A stretch of 64,000 bases of DNA from Chitinophagales bacterium (lineage in GTDB: Bacteria; Bacteroidota; Bacteroidia; Chitinophagales; LD1). Shown piece after piece: positions 17,274-26,546 of the stretch (the stretch's first letter is position 1; the number at the start of each line of letters is the position of its first letter). The stretch covers positions 1-64,000 of the forward strand of contig JAEUVA010000008.1 of assembly GCA_016787045.1 (NCBI GenBank), written 5' to 3'. The notes beneath the pieces were generated by a model. That model searched no databases. It was given only the letters and a program-made list of their open reading frames with translations, and was not told the origin of the DNA. The translations under genes were made by a program, and so were the position numbers.

Positions 17274-18584
17274 ATGCTTACAGAAACAAAAGTAAAGTAC
17301 AAAGTAAAAGACCTCTCGCTGGCCGAGTGGGGACGTAAAGAAATTAAACTGGCCGAGGCCGAAATGCCCGGATTAATGGCGCTTCGCGAAAAATACGGCA
17401 AAGAGCAACCCCTTAAAGGTGCCCGCATTGCCGGTTGCTTGCACATGACCATTCAAACTGCCGTGCTAATAGAAACACTTACCGCATTAGGTGCAGAAGT
17501 AACCTGGAGTTCATGTAATATTTTTTCTACCCAAGACCATGCTGCAGCAGCTATTGCCGCTGCCGGAATTCCGGTATTTGCTTGGAAAGAAATGACCAAT
17601 GAAGAGTTTGACTGGTGTATTGAGCAAACATTGTTTGCATTTAGCGATGACCAGCCATTAAACATGATTTTGGATGATGGTGGCGACCTTACCAATATGG
17701 TGTTTGACAAATATCCCGAGTTAGTAAAAGGTATTAAAGGGCTATCTGAAGAAACTACCACCGGTGTTTTGCGCCTGTATGACCGTATGAAAAACGGTAC
17801 TTTATTAATGCCGGCTATCAACGTTAACGACTCTGTAACCAAATCAAAATTTGATAACAAATACGGTTGCCGCGAAAGTTTGGTTGACGCCATCCGCAGA
17901 GCTACTGACCTTATGTTAGCCGGTAAAGTAGCTGTAGTGTGTGGCTTTGGTGATGTGGGCAAGGGCTCAGCTGATTCTCTGCGCCATGCGGGTGTTCGTG
18001 TTATAGTTACCGAAATTGACCCTATCTGCGCCCTACAAGCTGCTATGGAAGGTTACGAAGTAAAGAAACTTAGCACTGCCATTAAAGAAGCCGACATTAT
18101 AGTAACTGCCACAGGTAACTGCGATATTGTAACCGGTGAGCACTTCAAAGCCATGAAGCACAACGCAGTAGTTTGCAACATTGGGCATTTTGATAACGAA
18201 ATTGATGTTGCTTGGTTAAACGATAACTACGGCAGTTCAAAAGATACCATCAAACCACAGGTAGATAAATACACGGTAGATGGTAAAGACATCATTTTAT
18301 TGGCCGAAGGCCGCTTAGTTAACTTAGGTTGCGCTATGGGCCACCCCTCTTTTGTAATGAGTAACTCATTTACTAACCAAACATTGGCTCAGTTAGAACT
18401 GTGGCACAACCACGATAAGTACGAAAACAAAGTATATACCTTGCCTAAACACTTAGACGAAATGGTAGCTCGCCTGCACTTAGATAAAATTGGTGTAGAG
18501 CTAGAAGTGCTTAATCCTAAGCAAGCCGGCTACATTGGTGTAGATGTACAAGGCCCTTACAAAAACGATCAATACAGATATTAA
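17274..18584 (+). CDS. ahcY: Adenosylhomocysteinase
   Basis: The protein has 436 aa. It hydrolyses S-adenosylhomocysteine to adenosine and homocysteine, removing the product inhibitor of all methyltransferases. Visible hallmarks are the N-terminal [38 protein letters not shown], the NAD-binding [17 protein letters not shown] (about residue 222), [32 protein letters not shown] and the C-terminal KNDQYRY, whose Lys/Tyr complete the NAD site. It is a single gene with its own promoter-like element and ends at a strong bidirectional terminator. Confidence 0.97.
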   Translation: MLTETKVKYKVKDLSLAEWGRKEIKLAEAEMPGLMALREKYGKEQPLKGARIAGCLHMTIQTAVLIETLTALGAEVTWSSCNIFSTQDHAAAAIAAAGIPVFAWKEMTNEEFDWCIEQTLFAFSDDQPLNMILDDGGDLTNMVFDKYPELVKGIKGLSEETTTGVLRLYDRMKNGTLLMPAINVNDSVTKSKFDNKYGCRESLVDAIRRATDLMLAGKVAVVCGFGDVGKGSADSLRHAGVRVIVTEIDPICALQAAMEGYEVKKLSTAIKEADIIVTATGNCDIVTGEHFKAMKHNAVVCNIGHFDNEIDVAWLNDNYGSSKDTIKPQVDKYTVDGKDIILLAEGRLVNLGCAMGHPSFVMSNSFTNQTLAQLELWHNHDKYENKVYTLPKHLDEMVARLHLDKIGVELEVLNPKQAGYIGVDVQGPYKNDQYRY

Positions 18585-18604
18585 TATCTATATCCCCATT
18601 AAAC

Positions 18605-18633
18605 AAAAAGCCCCGATAAAATCGGGGCTTTTT
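18605..18633. terminator. Bidirectional terminator between ahcY and the cytochrome gene
   Basis: The stem AAAAAGCCCCGAT/ATCGGGGCTTTTT (13 bp, 3-nt loop) is flanked by A and T runs. It lies between the converging stops of ahcY (18584) and the minus-strand cytochrome gene (18657). Confidence 0.85.
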
Positions 18634-18656
18634 ATTTAAGTAGTATGAATGTGCTA

Positions 18657-19274
18657 TTACTTTAGCGCTCTCACGTATTCAATTACTCCGTTTACTTGTT
18701 CATCGCTCAATACTTCTTTAAAGCCGGGCATTGAGTTCTTGCCATTATTGATAAGCTCAACCATTTGCTGATCTGTAAGTTGGGTAGCGGTTAAATCTTT
18801 AGCGCCACTTCCACCCAATTTACCATCGCTACCGTGGCATACCTGACACTTTTCCATATACACCAACTTACCTGCTTCTATAGATGAAGCGGCTTGTTCA
18901 GTTTCTATTTTTCCACCTGCTTTTTGTTTTTTGTTTACCTCGGCAATACCATAAGCACCGGCTATCAGCAATACCGAAACCAATGCAAGGGCTTTATTAC
19001 TTTTCTTAAATCCAATAACCGCTAAAGGAATGCTGGCAAATACCATCACCAACTTTACCACAAACAAATTGCCCAGTATTGTGGCATTGAGTGCCAGCAC
19101 TACACCGGTTACTAAAAATCCAACACTTATTACCATTTCGGCAATCTTGGTTTTTTTAGAATAAGCGGCTAGTTTTTCGGTGCTGTTGGTCAGTAGCAGT
19201 ACTAGCTTAACCACATAATGAATAAAAAATAACGTTACTAAAAGGGTGTGGGTGTGTAAAAGTCCGGTTTGCAT
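18657..19274 (-). CDS. Membrane protein fused to a C-terminal cytochrome c domain
   Basis: The protein has 205 aa. Residues 1-112 hold four predicted transmembrane helices (HTHTLLVTLFFIHYVVKLVLLL, then about 46-66, 70-88, 95-112) resembling the SirB2-like small membrane domain, with a His pair near the first helix. After a short Lys/Glu linker, residues about 130-205 form a class I cytochrome c: haem site CQVCH (143-147) and probable axial Met182 in SMPGF. The cytochrome domain would face the periplasm and could shuttle electrons to a terminal oxidase or accept them from a quinol enzyme. It is a single gene, convergent with ahcY. The fusion is clear from sequence; the electron partner is not. 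Confidence 0.8.
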   Translation of the reverse strand: MQTGLLHTHTLLVTLFFIHYVVKLVLLLTNSTEKLAAYSKKTKIAEMVISVGFLVTGVVLALNATILGNLFVVKLVMVFASIPLAVIGFKKSNKALALVSVLLIAGAYGIAEVNKKQKAGGKIETEQAASSIEAGKLVYMEKCQVCHGSDGKLGGSGAKDLTATQLTDQQMVELINNGKNSMPGFKEVLSDEQVNGVIEYVRALK

Positions 19275-19381
19275 AGCGAGTTTGTTTAGCGGTGAAAATA
19301 ATGATGTAAAACAATGGCACTGATTTATTTAGCACAGTTTTTCTATTGGCTAAAAAACAACGTTAGTATTATACAAGGCAA

Positions 19382-21157
19382 CTATTCTCCATCATACAAC
19401 TTTGCTACCTGAGTAGCATATCTTTCGTAAATGGCTTTGCGTTTTAGTTTCATTGTAGGGGTCAGTTCACCGGCTTCTACCGTCCATTCTTGGTCTAAAA
19501 GCGCTACCTTTTTTACTTGCTCCCATTTGCCAAAGTGGTGGTTAAGCGCATCTATTTCTGCATTGATAAGCTCTTTAATTTTTTCGTTGCCCACAATTTG
19601 CGCGTTAGACTCTACTTGTACACCATTCTGTGAAGCCCAATCGCGCAGGTTTACAAATGAAGGCACAATTAAAGCACTGATAAATTTTTTATCGTCACCT
19701 CCAACTACCATAATCTGCTCAATGTAGCGGCTCTCTTTTAGTTTCTCTTCTATCACCTGTGGAGCAACGTATTTACCGCCTGCTGTTTTAAATAGTTCTT
19801 TTTTTCTATCCGTAATTTTCAAAAACTGATGTCCATTTTTTTCTACCCAGGTGCCTATATCACCGGTATGAAACCAACCATCTTTGATTACCTCGGCTGT
19901 TAAATCCGGACGGTTGTAGTAGCCCTTCATAATGTTGGGGCCTTTGGCCAAAATTTCTCCGTCATCGGCTAATTTTATCTCTACGCCTGGTATTGGCAGC
20001 CCTACAGCGCCAATGCAACGCTCTTTTTCATCTATGCGATTGGCGCATAATACTGGCGATGTTTCGGTAAGTCCGTAGCCCTCCAACACATTGATGCCCG
20101 CTGCCGAAAACAATTTGATTAACCGCGGCTGCATAGCTGCAGCACCGGTTACAATAAACTGTACTTTGCCACCAAGTGCCTCTAACCATTTACTGAAAAC
20201 CAGTTTGCGGGCTATGGCTAACTGTAAATTGTACAACAAACTATTGCCACCACCCAATTCATATTTAGCGCCCAGGTCTATACTCCAAAAAAAGAGTTTA
20301 CGTTTAAACCCCGTAAGGTCATTGCCTTTGGCCATTATTTTTTCGTACACTTTTTCTAACAAGCGCGGTACAGTTGTAAAACAGTAGGGCTGCACCTCTT
20401 TCAGGTTTTCGCCAATGGTTTCTAAGTTTTCTGCGTAGTGAATGTGAATGCCAAAAGCCAAATAGCTGTAAAACACAATACGTTCAAAGCCATGACAAAG
20501 CGGCAAGAAGCTTAGGGCTTTTTCGTTTTCAGAAAACGGGGTTACTGCCTGCACACTTTGTATATTGCTGGTCATATTTTTATGTGTAAGCATCACACCT
20601 TTCGGATTTCCGGTGGTGCCCGATGTATAAATGATAGTTGCCAAATCATTCTCACTCACTGCATTTTTGCGTGCTTCTATTTCGCTAAGATTAATGGCAG
20701 TGGCCGAAGGCAGCGCATCCCAAAAACTGTTGGCACCGGTTATCTTATCAAATGTATAAATACCTTTTAGCGCCTCTACGCGACCCATCAATGGGCGTAC
20801 TTTATGCAAAATAGATTCATCGCCCACAAAGGCATACTTGATCCCTGCATCATTAAAAATATATTCATAATCTTTCTCTGCTATGGTGGGATACATAGGC
20901 ACCCCTATAATGCCTATTTGCATACTGCCGATATCTGCAAAATTCCACTCGGGGCGGTTAGTGGAAATGATGGCAATTTTATCGTCTTTTTGCAAGCCAA
21001 GTGAAATGAGCAATTGACTCACACGGTTGCTGATATCTTGTGTTTCTGCAAAGGTGTAGGGCTTCCACTGTTTATTCACTTTAGAAGAAATAAATGCTTG
21101 GCTACCTTGCTTTTGCACGCGCATGGTTAAGAAGTCGAAGAGGCGTTTAATTTCCAT
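19382..21157 (-). CDS. Long-chain acyl-CoA synthetase (FadD-type, AMP-forming)
   Basis: The protein has 591 aa of the ANL adenylating superfamily. The ATP/AMP loop is IIYTSGTTGNPKGVMLTHKN (about residues 170-190). Other motifs are GYGLTETSPV, GWFHTGDIG and the hinge ITDRKKELFKTAGGKYVAP, followed by the C-terminal small domain with the late Lys in TPTMKLKRK. It activates fatty acids to acyl-CoA for beta-oxidation or lipid synthesis. The length and the central FxxxDLGAKYELGGG region are typical of Bacteroidota long-chain enzymes. The gene follows the isochorismatase-like gene by 30 nt on the same strand, so the two are probably co-transcribed. Confidence 0.9.
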   Translation of the reverse strand: MEIKRLFDFLTMRVQKQGSQAFISSKVNKQWKPYTFAETQDISNRVSQLLISLGLQKDDKIAIISTNRPEWNFADIGSMQIGIIGVPMYPTIAEKDYEYIFNDAGIKYAFVGDESILHKVRPLMGRVEALKGIYTFDKITGANSFWDALPSATAINLSEIEARKNAVSENDLATIIYTSGTTGNPKGVMLTHKNMTSNIQSVQAVTPFSENEKALSFLPLCHGFERIVFYSYLAFGIHIHYAENLETIGENLKEVQPYCFTTVPRLLEKVYEKIMAKGNDLTGFKRKLFFWSIDLGAKYELGGGNSLLYNLQLAIARKLVFSKWLEALGGKVQFIVTGAAAMQPRLIKLFSAAGINVLEGYGLTETSPVLCANRIDEKERCIGAVGLPIPGVEIKLADDGEILAKGPNIMKGYYNRPDLTAEVIKDGWFHTGDIGTWVEKNGHQFLKITDRKKELFKTAGGKYVAPQVIEEKLKESRYIEQIMVVGGDDKKFISALIVPSFVNLRDWASQNGVQVESNAQIVGNEKIKELINAEIDALNHHFGKWEQVKKVALLDQEWTVEAGELTPTMKLKRKAIYERYATQVAKLYDGE

Positions 21158-21187
21158 GTGAAATGTTTTGGGGTTATGAAGACAGGT

Positions 21188-21739
21188 TTACTTAATCAAT
21201 TTACTAATGGCTTTAAACTCATCAGTACCGGCCTGGTTCAGGAGCATAAACAAAGCCATTTCGGTACTTACAATAAATGCCCCGCTTTGTTTCATTCGCT
21301 CTAATGCCAGCTGGTGATTTTGAGCAGTACGAGACCCCACTGCATCGGCCACTATATGCACTTCATAACCGGCTTGTAGAGCATCTAAACAAGTCTTCAA
21401 TACACAAATATGCGCCTCGGCACCACAAATGAGCAGCGACTTGCGGTTGGTCAATTTTAGCTGCTCGTTCACCGTATCGCTTTGCAGGCAACTGAAGCAA
21501 ATTTTTTCAATCACAGCAGCTTTAGCCGGCAGTTCTATTTCCTTGCAAGTGTTTCCCAAACCTTTTGGGTACTGCTCGGTAACAATAGTTTCTACCCCTA
21601 GCATTTCTGCCCCTTTAATAAGTTTTGAGGCATTAGCAAAAACTTCCTCTTTGTTGTGAATGACGGGCATTAGTCGCTCCTGTATATCAATAACCAAAAG
21701 CGCAGTGCTGTCTTTATCTAACAAACCTAATTGCTGCAT
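21188..21739 (-). CDS. Isochorismatase-like cysteine hydrolase
   Basis: The protein has 183 aa with the alpha/beta fold of the isochorismatase/nicotinamidase (YcaC-like) family. The catalytic triad can be read directly: D18 (LLVIDIQERL), K79 (AVIEKICFS) and C112 (GAEAHICVLKT), with the cis-peptide region just before the Cys. The substrate cannot be told from the sequence. The absence of the metal-binding Asp/His set of true nicotinamidases points to the YcaC/hydrolase subgroup. It is the probable first gene of an operon with the downstream acyl-CoA synthetase and is divergent from the TauE permease. Confidence 0.85.
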   Translation of the reverse strand: MQQLGLLDKDSTALLVIDIQERLMPVIHNKEEVFANASKLIKGAEMLGVETIVTEQYPKGLGNTCKEIELPAKAAVIEKICFSCLQSDTVNEQLKLTNRKSLLICGAEAHICVLKTCLDALQAGYEVHIVADAVGSRTAQNHQLALERMKQSGAFIVSTEMALFMLLNQAGTDEFKAISKLIK

Positions 21740-21873
21740 GTGTGATATTGTATTTCCCCAAAAATAACAAAGCAGTGTAATGATGGAATAATATTAGCCA
21801 AACATGTAGCTTGAACTAAATATGGATATGATTGAATTGAATCCGCTCATTTTTTGCGATAATAGCAGCACTT

Positions 21874-22671
21874 ATGGAATGGAACATTATACTCGGATAT
21901 GCTGGGGCAATGCTTACCGGAGTGGTGTTAGGTTTACTGGGTGGCGGTGGAGCACTTTTTTCAATCCCTGTGTTGGTTTATCTCTTCCACATTCCACCTG
22001 CGGTAGCTACGGGGTACTCCTTTTTTCTGATAGGTGTTACTGCCACGTTTGGTGTAGCTCAGAATGTACGAAAGCAACTGATTAACTATTCCGTTGCATT
22101 GTACTACGGGGTGCCCTCTGTACTGACTGTTTTTGTGGTGCGCAAATTTGTTATTCACCAACTTCCGGAGATAGTCCTGCAAGGCGGTGGTATTTCCATC
22201 AGCAAAGATTTTTTTATACTTACTCTTCTCAGTTTAATGATGCTCTTAGCCGGTTACCGCATGGCTATAGATAGCAATAGAACCCAAGATAAACCCCTTC
22301 AGAATAACTACCCACTATTAGTACTCATAGCCATTGGTGTTGGTTTCTTTTTGGGTTTGGTAGGTGCTGGTGGTGGTTTTTTGATGACTCCGGCACTCAT
22401 CTACTTTGCAGGATTAGATATGCGGAAAGCGTTGGCCACCTCACTGCTGTTAGTTATGGTCAATTCTTTTATTGGATTTTTAGGAGATGTAGGTACAAGC
22501 CCACATTTGGATGCTTGGTTTCTGTTTAAATTCAGTTGCTTTTCGCTTTTGGGAATGGCGTTGGGCATGTACCTTTTACATTATATAGATGCCATAAAAC
22601 TCAAAAAATATTTTGGTTGGTTGATGCTCTGCATGGGACTAGCAATACTTGCAATAGAGATATTTAAATAA
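21874..22671 (+). CDS. TauE/SafE family anion permease
   Basis: The protein is a 265-aa integral membrane protein with about eight helices arranged as two related halves. Each half opens with the Gly-rich family motif: GLLGGGGALFSIPVLVYL (about 18-35) and GLVGAGGGFLMTPALIYFAG (about 160-180), each followed by an AT(G/S)xxFLIG or ATSLLLVMVNS helix. Members export or import sulfite, sulfoacetate or other sulfur-containing and organic anions. The arsC gene begins 10 nt downstream, so a joint role with that gene is possible. The start at 21874 gives a compact N-terminus directly before the first helix. Confidence 0.85.
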   Translation: MEWNIILGYAGAMLTGVVLGLLGGGGALFSIPVLVYLFHIPPAVATGYSFFLIGVTATFGVAQNVRKQLINYSVALYYGVPSVLTVFVVRKFVIHQLPEIVLQGGGISISKDFFILTLLSLMMLLAGYRMAIDSNRTQDKPLQNNYPLLVLIAIGVGFFLGLVGAGGGFLMTPALIYFAGLDMRKALATSLLLVMVNSFIGFLGDVGTSPHLDAWFLFKFSCFSLLGMALGMYLLHYIDAIKLKKYFGWLMLCMGLAILAIEIFK

Positions 22672-22681
22672 TACGTAAAGC

Positions 22682-23098
22682 ATGAAAACTATACTAGTGC
22701 TCTGTACCGGCAACAGTTGCCGGAGTCAAATGGCTGAAGGTTATTTGCGTTTTTTTGCCGGTAACTTGGCAGAAGTGTACAGCGCAGGGGTTGAAACACA
22801 TGGTGTAAATCCTCGCGCTGTTGCAAGTATGCGAGAGGACGGCATAGACATTAGCCAACATACTTCCAATAATATTGACGAATACCGCCATATTGATTTT
22901 GATTATGTAATAACAGTGTGTGATAATGCAAAAGAGCGTTGTCCGTATTTTCCTTCTAAGGCCAAAAAACTTCACTACAGCTTTCCGGATCCGGCCAAAG
23001 CCATAGGCACTGAAGAAGAAATAATGGCGCAATTCAGAACTACGAGAGAAATGATAAAAGTGTATTGCCAAAAATTTGTGGATGAAAATCTGAAATAA
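22682..23098 (+). CDS. arsC: Thioredoxin-coupled arsenate reductase (LMW-phosphatase fold)
   Basis: The protein has 138 aa. The P-loop CTGNSCR (C8-R14) begins the protein, and C80 and C87 (VCDNAKERC) complete the three-cysteine relay of the Staphylococcus pI258-type ArsC, which uses C10, C82 and C89. Arsenate is reduced to arsenite and the disulfide is reset by thioredoxin. The Cys relay separates it from plain low-molecular-weight protein tyrosine phosphatases. It is co-transcribed with the TauE/SafE permease 10 nt upstream. No ArsR, ArsB or Acr3 is visible in the window. Confidence 0.88.
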   Translation: MKTILVLCTGNSCRSQMAEGYLRFFAGNLAEVYSAGVETHGVNPRAVASMREDGIDISQHTSNNIDEYRHIDFDYVITVCDNAKERCPYFPSKAKKLHYSFPDPAKAIGTEEEIMAQFRTTREMIKVYCQKFVDENLK

Positions 23099-23099
23099 A

Positions 23100-23630
23100 T
23101 TAAGCGCTGACCGCACTTAACCCCATCTCATTCAGTATCTGCTTTACCCATGCTTGTGTGCGCTCTTCAGTCAGGTTATCTTGATTGTCTACGTCTAAAC
23201 ATAGACCCACAAACTTGTCGCCACGTTGTGCTTTAGAGTAGTCGTGTTCAAAGCCGGCTACCGGCCAAAAGCCCACTAATGTGCCTTTGTTGTCCTCTAC
23301 AATCTGTGCAAATACGCCCAGTGCATCGCAAAAATAAGAGGCATAACCGTATTGATCGCCCAATCCAAAAAAAGCAACCTTTTTACCGCTGAAATCAATT
23401 TGCTTCATTTCATCTATGTAGGCCTCCCAATCTCCTTGTAACTCGCCATCGTACCAAGTGGGCATACCCAGTACAAGCAAATCGTACTTAGCCATATCGT
23501 CTTTGGTCTTTTTGTAAATCTCTTGCATCTCTACAGTATTACCGGCCTGTTCCAATAATTCTTTAATGCGTTTAGCAGTTCTCTCTGTGTTACCGGTATC
23601 GGTTCCGTAAAATAATCCTATGGTTGCCAT
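23100..23630 (-). CDS. fldA: Long-chain flavodoxin
   Basis: The protein has 176 aa. The FMN phosphate loop GTDTGNTERTAKRI is at residues 9-22, the isoalloxazine-flanking segments at MPTWYDGELQGDWE (about 56-69) and GLGDQYGYASYFCDALG (about 90-106). The insertion after residue about 115 marks the long-chain type. It is a low-potential one-electron carrier that replaces ferredoxin under iron limitation. The start lies 1 nt beyond the stop of the S41 protease gene on the same strand, so the two are co-transcribed. It converges with arsC. Confidence 0.93.
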   Translation of the reverse strand: MATIGLFYGTDTGNTERTAKRIKELLEQAGNTVEMQEIYKKTKDDMAKYDLLVLGMPTWYDGELQGDWEAYIDEMKQIDFSGKKVAFFGLGDQYGYASYFCDALGVFAQIVEDNKGTLVGFWPVAGFEHDYSKAQRGDKFVGLCLDVDNQDNLTEERTQAWVKQILNEMGLSAVSA

Positions 23631-23631
23631 G

Positions 23632-25377
23632 CTATTTTGTTTCGGTAGTTATCTTAACTTTTTTCTTGCCCTTGTTGGGCGCGCTAGAATTTGACTTTGT
23701 GGGTTCTTCTTTTGGTTTTAACTGGTCAAAGTTTATTGGATTTGTAATTACAGCCAGTGCCTTAGCAAAAACATTATTAGCAGTAGAGTTGATAACGCGG
23801 TACCACATGCCGGTATCAAACAAGTTGCGGCCAATGGTGGCTTTCAGGCGGGCTTTAATCAGTTTTTCGCTGCGTGCTATGTCTCGCTCAAAATTGATGA
23901 TGCTATCATTTTGTACAGCGCCAAAATATTGCCAGAATGTTTTGGGCGCCATATCCGGTTTTAATTTTAGGGTGCTATCTGCAATAGCAGACTGTAAGTA
24001 TGCGGCCAGCAAATTGGTATCTATTTCAAACTGGTTAAAGTAGGCATCTGCGTTAGGGAACTTAGCGCTAAGATTTGTGCGATTTTTATCTACAAAGTCT
24101 AAGCAAAAACGGTTTTCAGTTCCGCTGCGTACCAGCAGGTTAAACAACGGAGAATTCATAGAAGTATCTATCCCTACAAAATAATCAGGCATTACTCCTC
24201 CCCCACCATAAACCTTGCGGCCATTTTTGGTGTATTTCAGCAGCGAGTCGGCAAAGTGAAAAGTATCTGCACCAAACAATTCACCACTTTGCAAACGCTC
24301 TTGATAATCGGAGCGATACTCTTTGTTGCCCTGGCCATACGGTTTTTGAATGCAGCGCCCGCTAGGTATGTAGTAATGAGCAGTTGTTAGTTTTAACTGT
24401 GAGCCATCGGTAAGAGTAAATGGCTTTTGTACCAAACCTTTACCAAATGTTCTGCGGCCAACCACCAAGCCGCGGTCATTATCTTGCAAACAGCCCGATA
24501 AAATTTCGGCAGCCGATGCGGAACCTTCATCAGCCATAATCACTACTTTACCCCCTTTAAGCACTCCTTTACCATCGCTGAAATACGGATAATATGGGGC
24601 GTGTACTCCTTGCGTATAAACAATCAACTCTTTTTCGTTTAAAAACTGATTGCACAAATCAACTGCGGTGTAGAGGTATCCGCCAACGTTTCCCTGCAAA
24701 TCTAGAATCAAATCTTTCATGCCTTGCTCTTGCAGTTTGGTCAGAGCGGTAAAAAATTCGGTCATTGTAGTTGCTGAAAAACGCTCTAAACGGATGTAGC
24801 CCACCTGTGGAGCAGCCATGTAGGAAGCCGTAATGCTATAGATAGGAATTTTACCTCTTGTAATTGTAAATTCCAATGGCGTACGTTCTGATTTGCGAAG
24901 TACTAAAATCCGCACTTTTGTATCTTTAGGGCCGCGTAGTTTTTTTATTACTCCTTCATTTTCAATTTTAACCCCTGATATAAGTGTATCGTTGGCTTTA
25001 ATGATTTTATCACCGGCTTGCAAACCCACTTTTTCTGATGGCCCACCGGGTATCACTTCAAGCACCATCACCGTATCTTTCAAAATCTGAAATGTAATTC
25101 CTATTCCCTCAAAATTGCCCACCAAACTCTCTTCGCTGCGTTTCACGTCTTTAGCGGGTACGTATGAGGAGTGCGGGTCCAAATCTTCCAATACTTTTTT
25201 GATGGCATCTTCCACCAACTTCTCATCATTCACCGTATCGGTGTAGTAGGAGTTAATGAGCGTGAGCACTTCTACAAACTTATCGGCCTGATTAAACTTG
25301 CGCTTGCCGTTATCTCCATTTTGAGCCACGGCAGTCAAAGTTGTAACCATCAAAAGAGCCAAAATCAAATTCCGCAT
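23632..25377 (-). CDS. C-terminal processing protease, S41 family (PDZ domain)
   Basis: From the ATG at 25377, which starts a signal peptide (MRNLILALLMVTTLTAVAQ), the protein has 581 aa; a longer in-frame start at 25449 has no secretion signal. A helical N-terminal segment (HSSYVPAKD) precedes a PDZ domain (about 75-160; NFEGIGITFQI, VGLQAGDKIIKAND). The tail-specific protease core has the catalytic Ser in GSASAAEILSG and the Lys in RRTFGKGLVQ, 25 residues later. The C-terminal 200 residues are a Bacteroidota-type extension ending in a Lys-rich tail. It degrades or trims periplasmic proteins, recognising C-termini through the PDZ domain. The flavodoxin gene follows directly. Confidence 0.9.
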   Translation of the reverse strand: MRNLILALLMVTTLTAVAQNGDNGKRKFNQADKFVEVLTLINSYYTDTVNDEKLVEDAIKKVLEDLDPHSSYVPAKDVKRSEESLVGNFEGIGITFQILKDTVMVLEVIPGGPSEKVGLQAGDKIIKANDTLISGVKIENEGVIKKLRGPKDTKVRILVLRKSERTPLEFTITRGKIPIYSITASYMAAPQVGYIRLERFSATTMTEFFTALTKLQEQGMKDLILDLQGNVGGYLYTAVDLCNQFLNEKELIVYTQGVHAPYYPYFSDGKGVLKGGKVVIMADEGSASAAEILSGCLQDNDRGLVVGRRTFGKGLVQKPFTLTDGSQLKLTTAHYYIPSGRCIQKPYGQGNKEYRSDYQERLQSGELFGADTFHFADSLLKYTKNGRKVYGGGGVMPDYFVGIDTSMNSPLFNLLVRSGTENRFCLDFVDKNRTNLSAKFPNADAYFNQFEIDTNLLAAYLQSAIADSTLKLKPDMAPKTFWQYFGAVQNDSIINFERDIARSEKLIKARLKATIGRNLFDTGMWYRVINSTANNVFAKALAVITNPINFDQLKPKEEPTKSNSSAPNKGKKKVKITTETK

Positions 25378-25523
25378 ATAAATTATTGGGGCACGAAAAT
25401 ATAAATCCAACCGTATATAGCTAAAAGGTAGCCACAAAGCTAACCACACAGAGTTACCACATTAGTTTAAAATGTTTAAAATCGCACGCTTTAAATTTCA
25501 AAATTCACACAAAAAGTATTCAC

Positions 25524-26411
25524 ATGAGTGTTTTAGTTAATAAAAATTCAAAGATTGTAGTACAAGGTTTTACGGGTAAAGAAGGTACCTTCCACGCTTC
25601 GCAGATGATAGAATACGGTACCAATGTAATTGGTGGAGTTACGCCCGGCAAAGGTGGCGAAACACATTTAGATAAACCGGTGTTTAACACCGTAGCCGAT
25701 GCGCGTAAGGCCACCGGATGCAATGTGAGCATCATTTTTGTACCACCTGCATTTGCAGCCGATGCCATTATGGAGGCAGCCGATGCGGGTGTAGAAGTAG
25801 TAGTGTGTATCACAGAAGGTATTCCGGTGCAGGATATGGTTAAGGTGAAGAGTTACCTGAGCGATAAAAATACCCGGCTCATAGGCCCCAACTGCCCCGG
25901 AGTTATTACTCCCGAAGAAGCAAAGGTAGGCATCATGCCTGGCTTTGTGTTTAAAAAAGGTAGAGTAGGCATTGTATCTAAATCAGGTACGCTTACTTAC
26001 GAAGCTGCCGACCAAGTGGTAAAAGCCGGACTGGGAATATCTACTGCCATAGGCATTGGCGGTGACCCAATCATTGGCACAACTACCAAAGAAGCGGTTG
26101 AACTTTTTATGAACGACCCCGATACCGATGCAGTAATTATGATTGGTGAAATTGGCGGCAGTTTAGAGGCCGATGCAGCACGCTGGATAAAAGCCAGTGG
26201 CAACAAAAAACCGGTAGTTGGTTTTATAGCCGGGCAAACTGCCCCTCCCGGCCGCAGAATGGGACATGCCGGAGCTATTATTGGTGGTAAAGACGATACC
26301 GCTGCGGCCAAAATGGCCATCATGCGCGAGTGCGGCATACACGTAGTAGATTCTCCGGCTGCTATTGGCGAAACTATGGCCAAGGTACTTAGTGGCGCTG
26401 CTGCAAAGTAG
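25524..26411 (+). CDS. sucD: Succinyl-CoA ligase (ADP-forming), alpha subunit
   Basis: The protein has 295 aa. The N-terminal CoA-binding Rossmann domain ([17 protein letters not shown]) is followed by the ligase domain with [31 protein letters not shown] and the phosphorylated His248 ([12 protein letters not shown]). It catalyses the substrate-level phosphorylation step of the TCA cycle together with the beta subunit SucC. sucC is not adjacent, as is common in Bacteroidota. It appears monocistronic; the next gene starts 135 bp downstream with its own promoter-like boxes. Confidence 0.97.
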   Translation: MSVLVNKNSKIVVQGFTGKEGTFHASQMIEYGTNVIGGVTPGKGGETHLDKPVFNTVADARKATGCNVSIIFVPPAFAADAIMEAADAGVEVVVCITEGIPVQDMVKVKSYLSDKNTRLIGPNCPGVITPEEAKVGIMPGFVFKKGRVGIVSKSGTLTYEAADQVVKAGLGISTAIGIGGDPIIGTTTKEAVELFMNDPDTDAVIMIGEIGGSLEADAARWIKASGNKKPVVGFIAGQTAPPGRRMGHAGAIIGGKDDTAAAKMAIMRECGIHVVDSPAAIGETMAKVLSGAAAK

Positions 26412-26468
26412 CATTGCTATTAGTAAATTATCGCTGTTTTTATACTTACTACTACCCTAATCTCATCT

Positions 26469-26531
26469 TACTTTTGTCTTTTGCATCCCTAACTTTAGGG
26501 ATTTCTGCGTCCTGCCAGAAGCATACTTTTG
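26469..26531 (+). promoter_or_regulatory. Two TAnnTTTG boxes and a small palindrome before the delta-60 gene
   Basis: TACTTTTG occurs twice, at 26469-26476 and 26524-26531. Both match the TAnnTTTG -7 consensus and lie 70 and 15 nt before the ATG at 26547. Between them is a perfect inverted repeat ATCCCTAA-ct-TTAGGGAT (26485-26502). I cannot tell which box is used. Confidence 0.4.
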
Positions 26532-26546
26532 ATACAAAAATTGATT

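Noticed and set aside
25997-26383. 128-aa minus-strand frame inside sucD
   Set aside because: sucD is unmistakable on the plus strand; this frame is a composition artefact.
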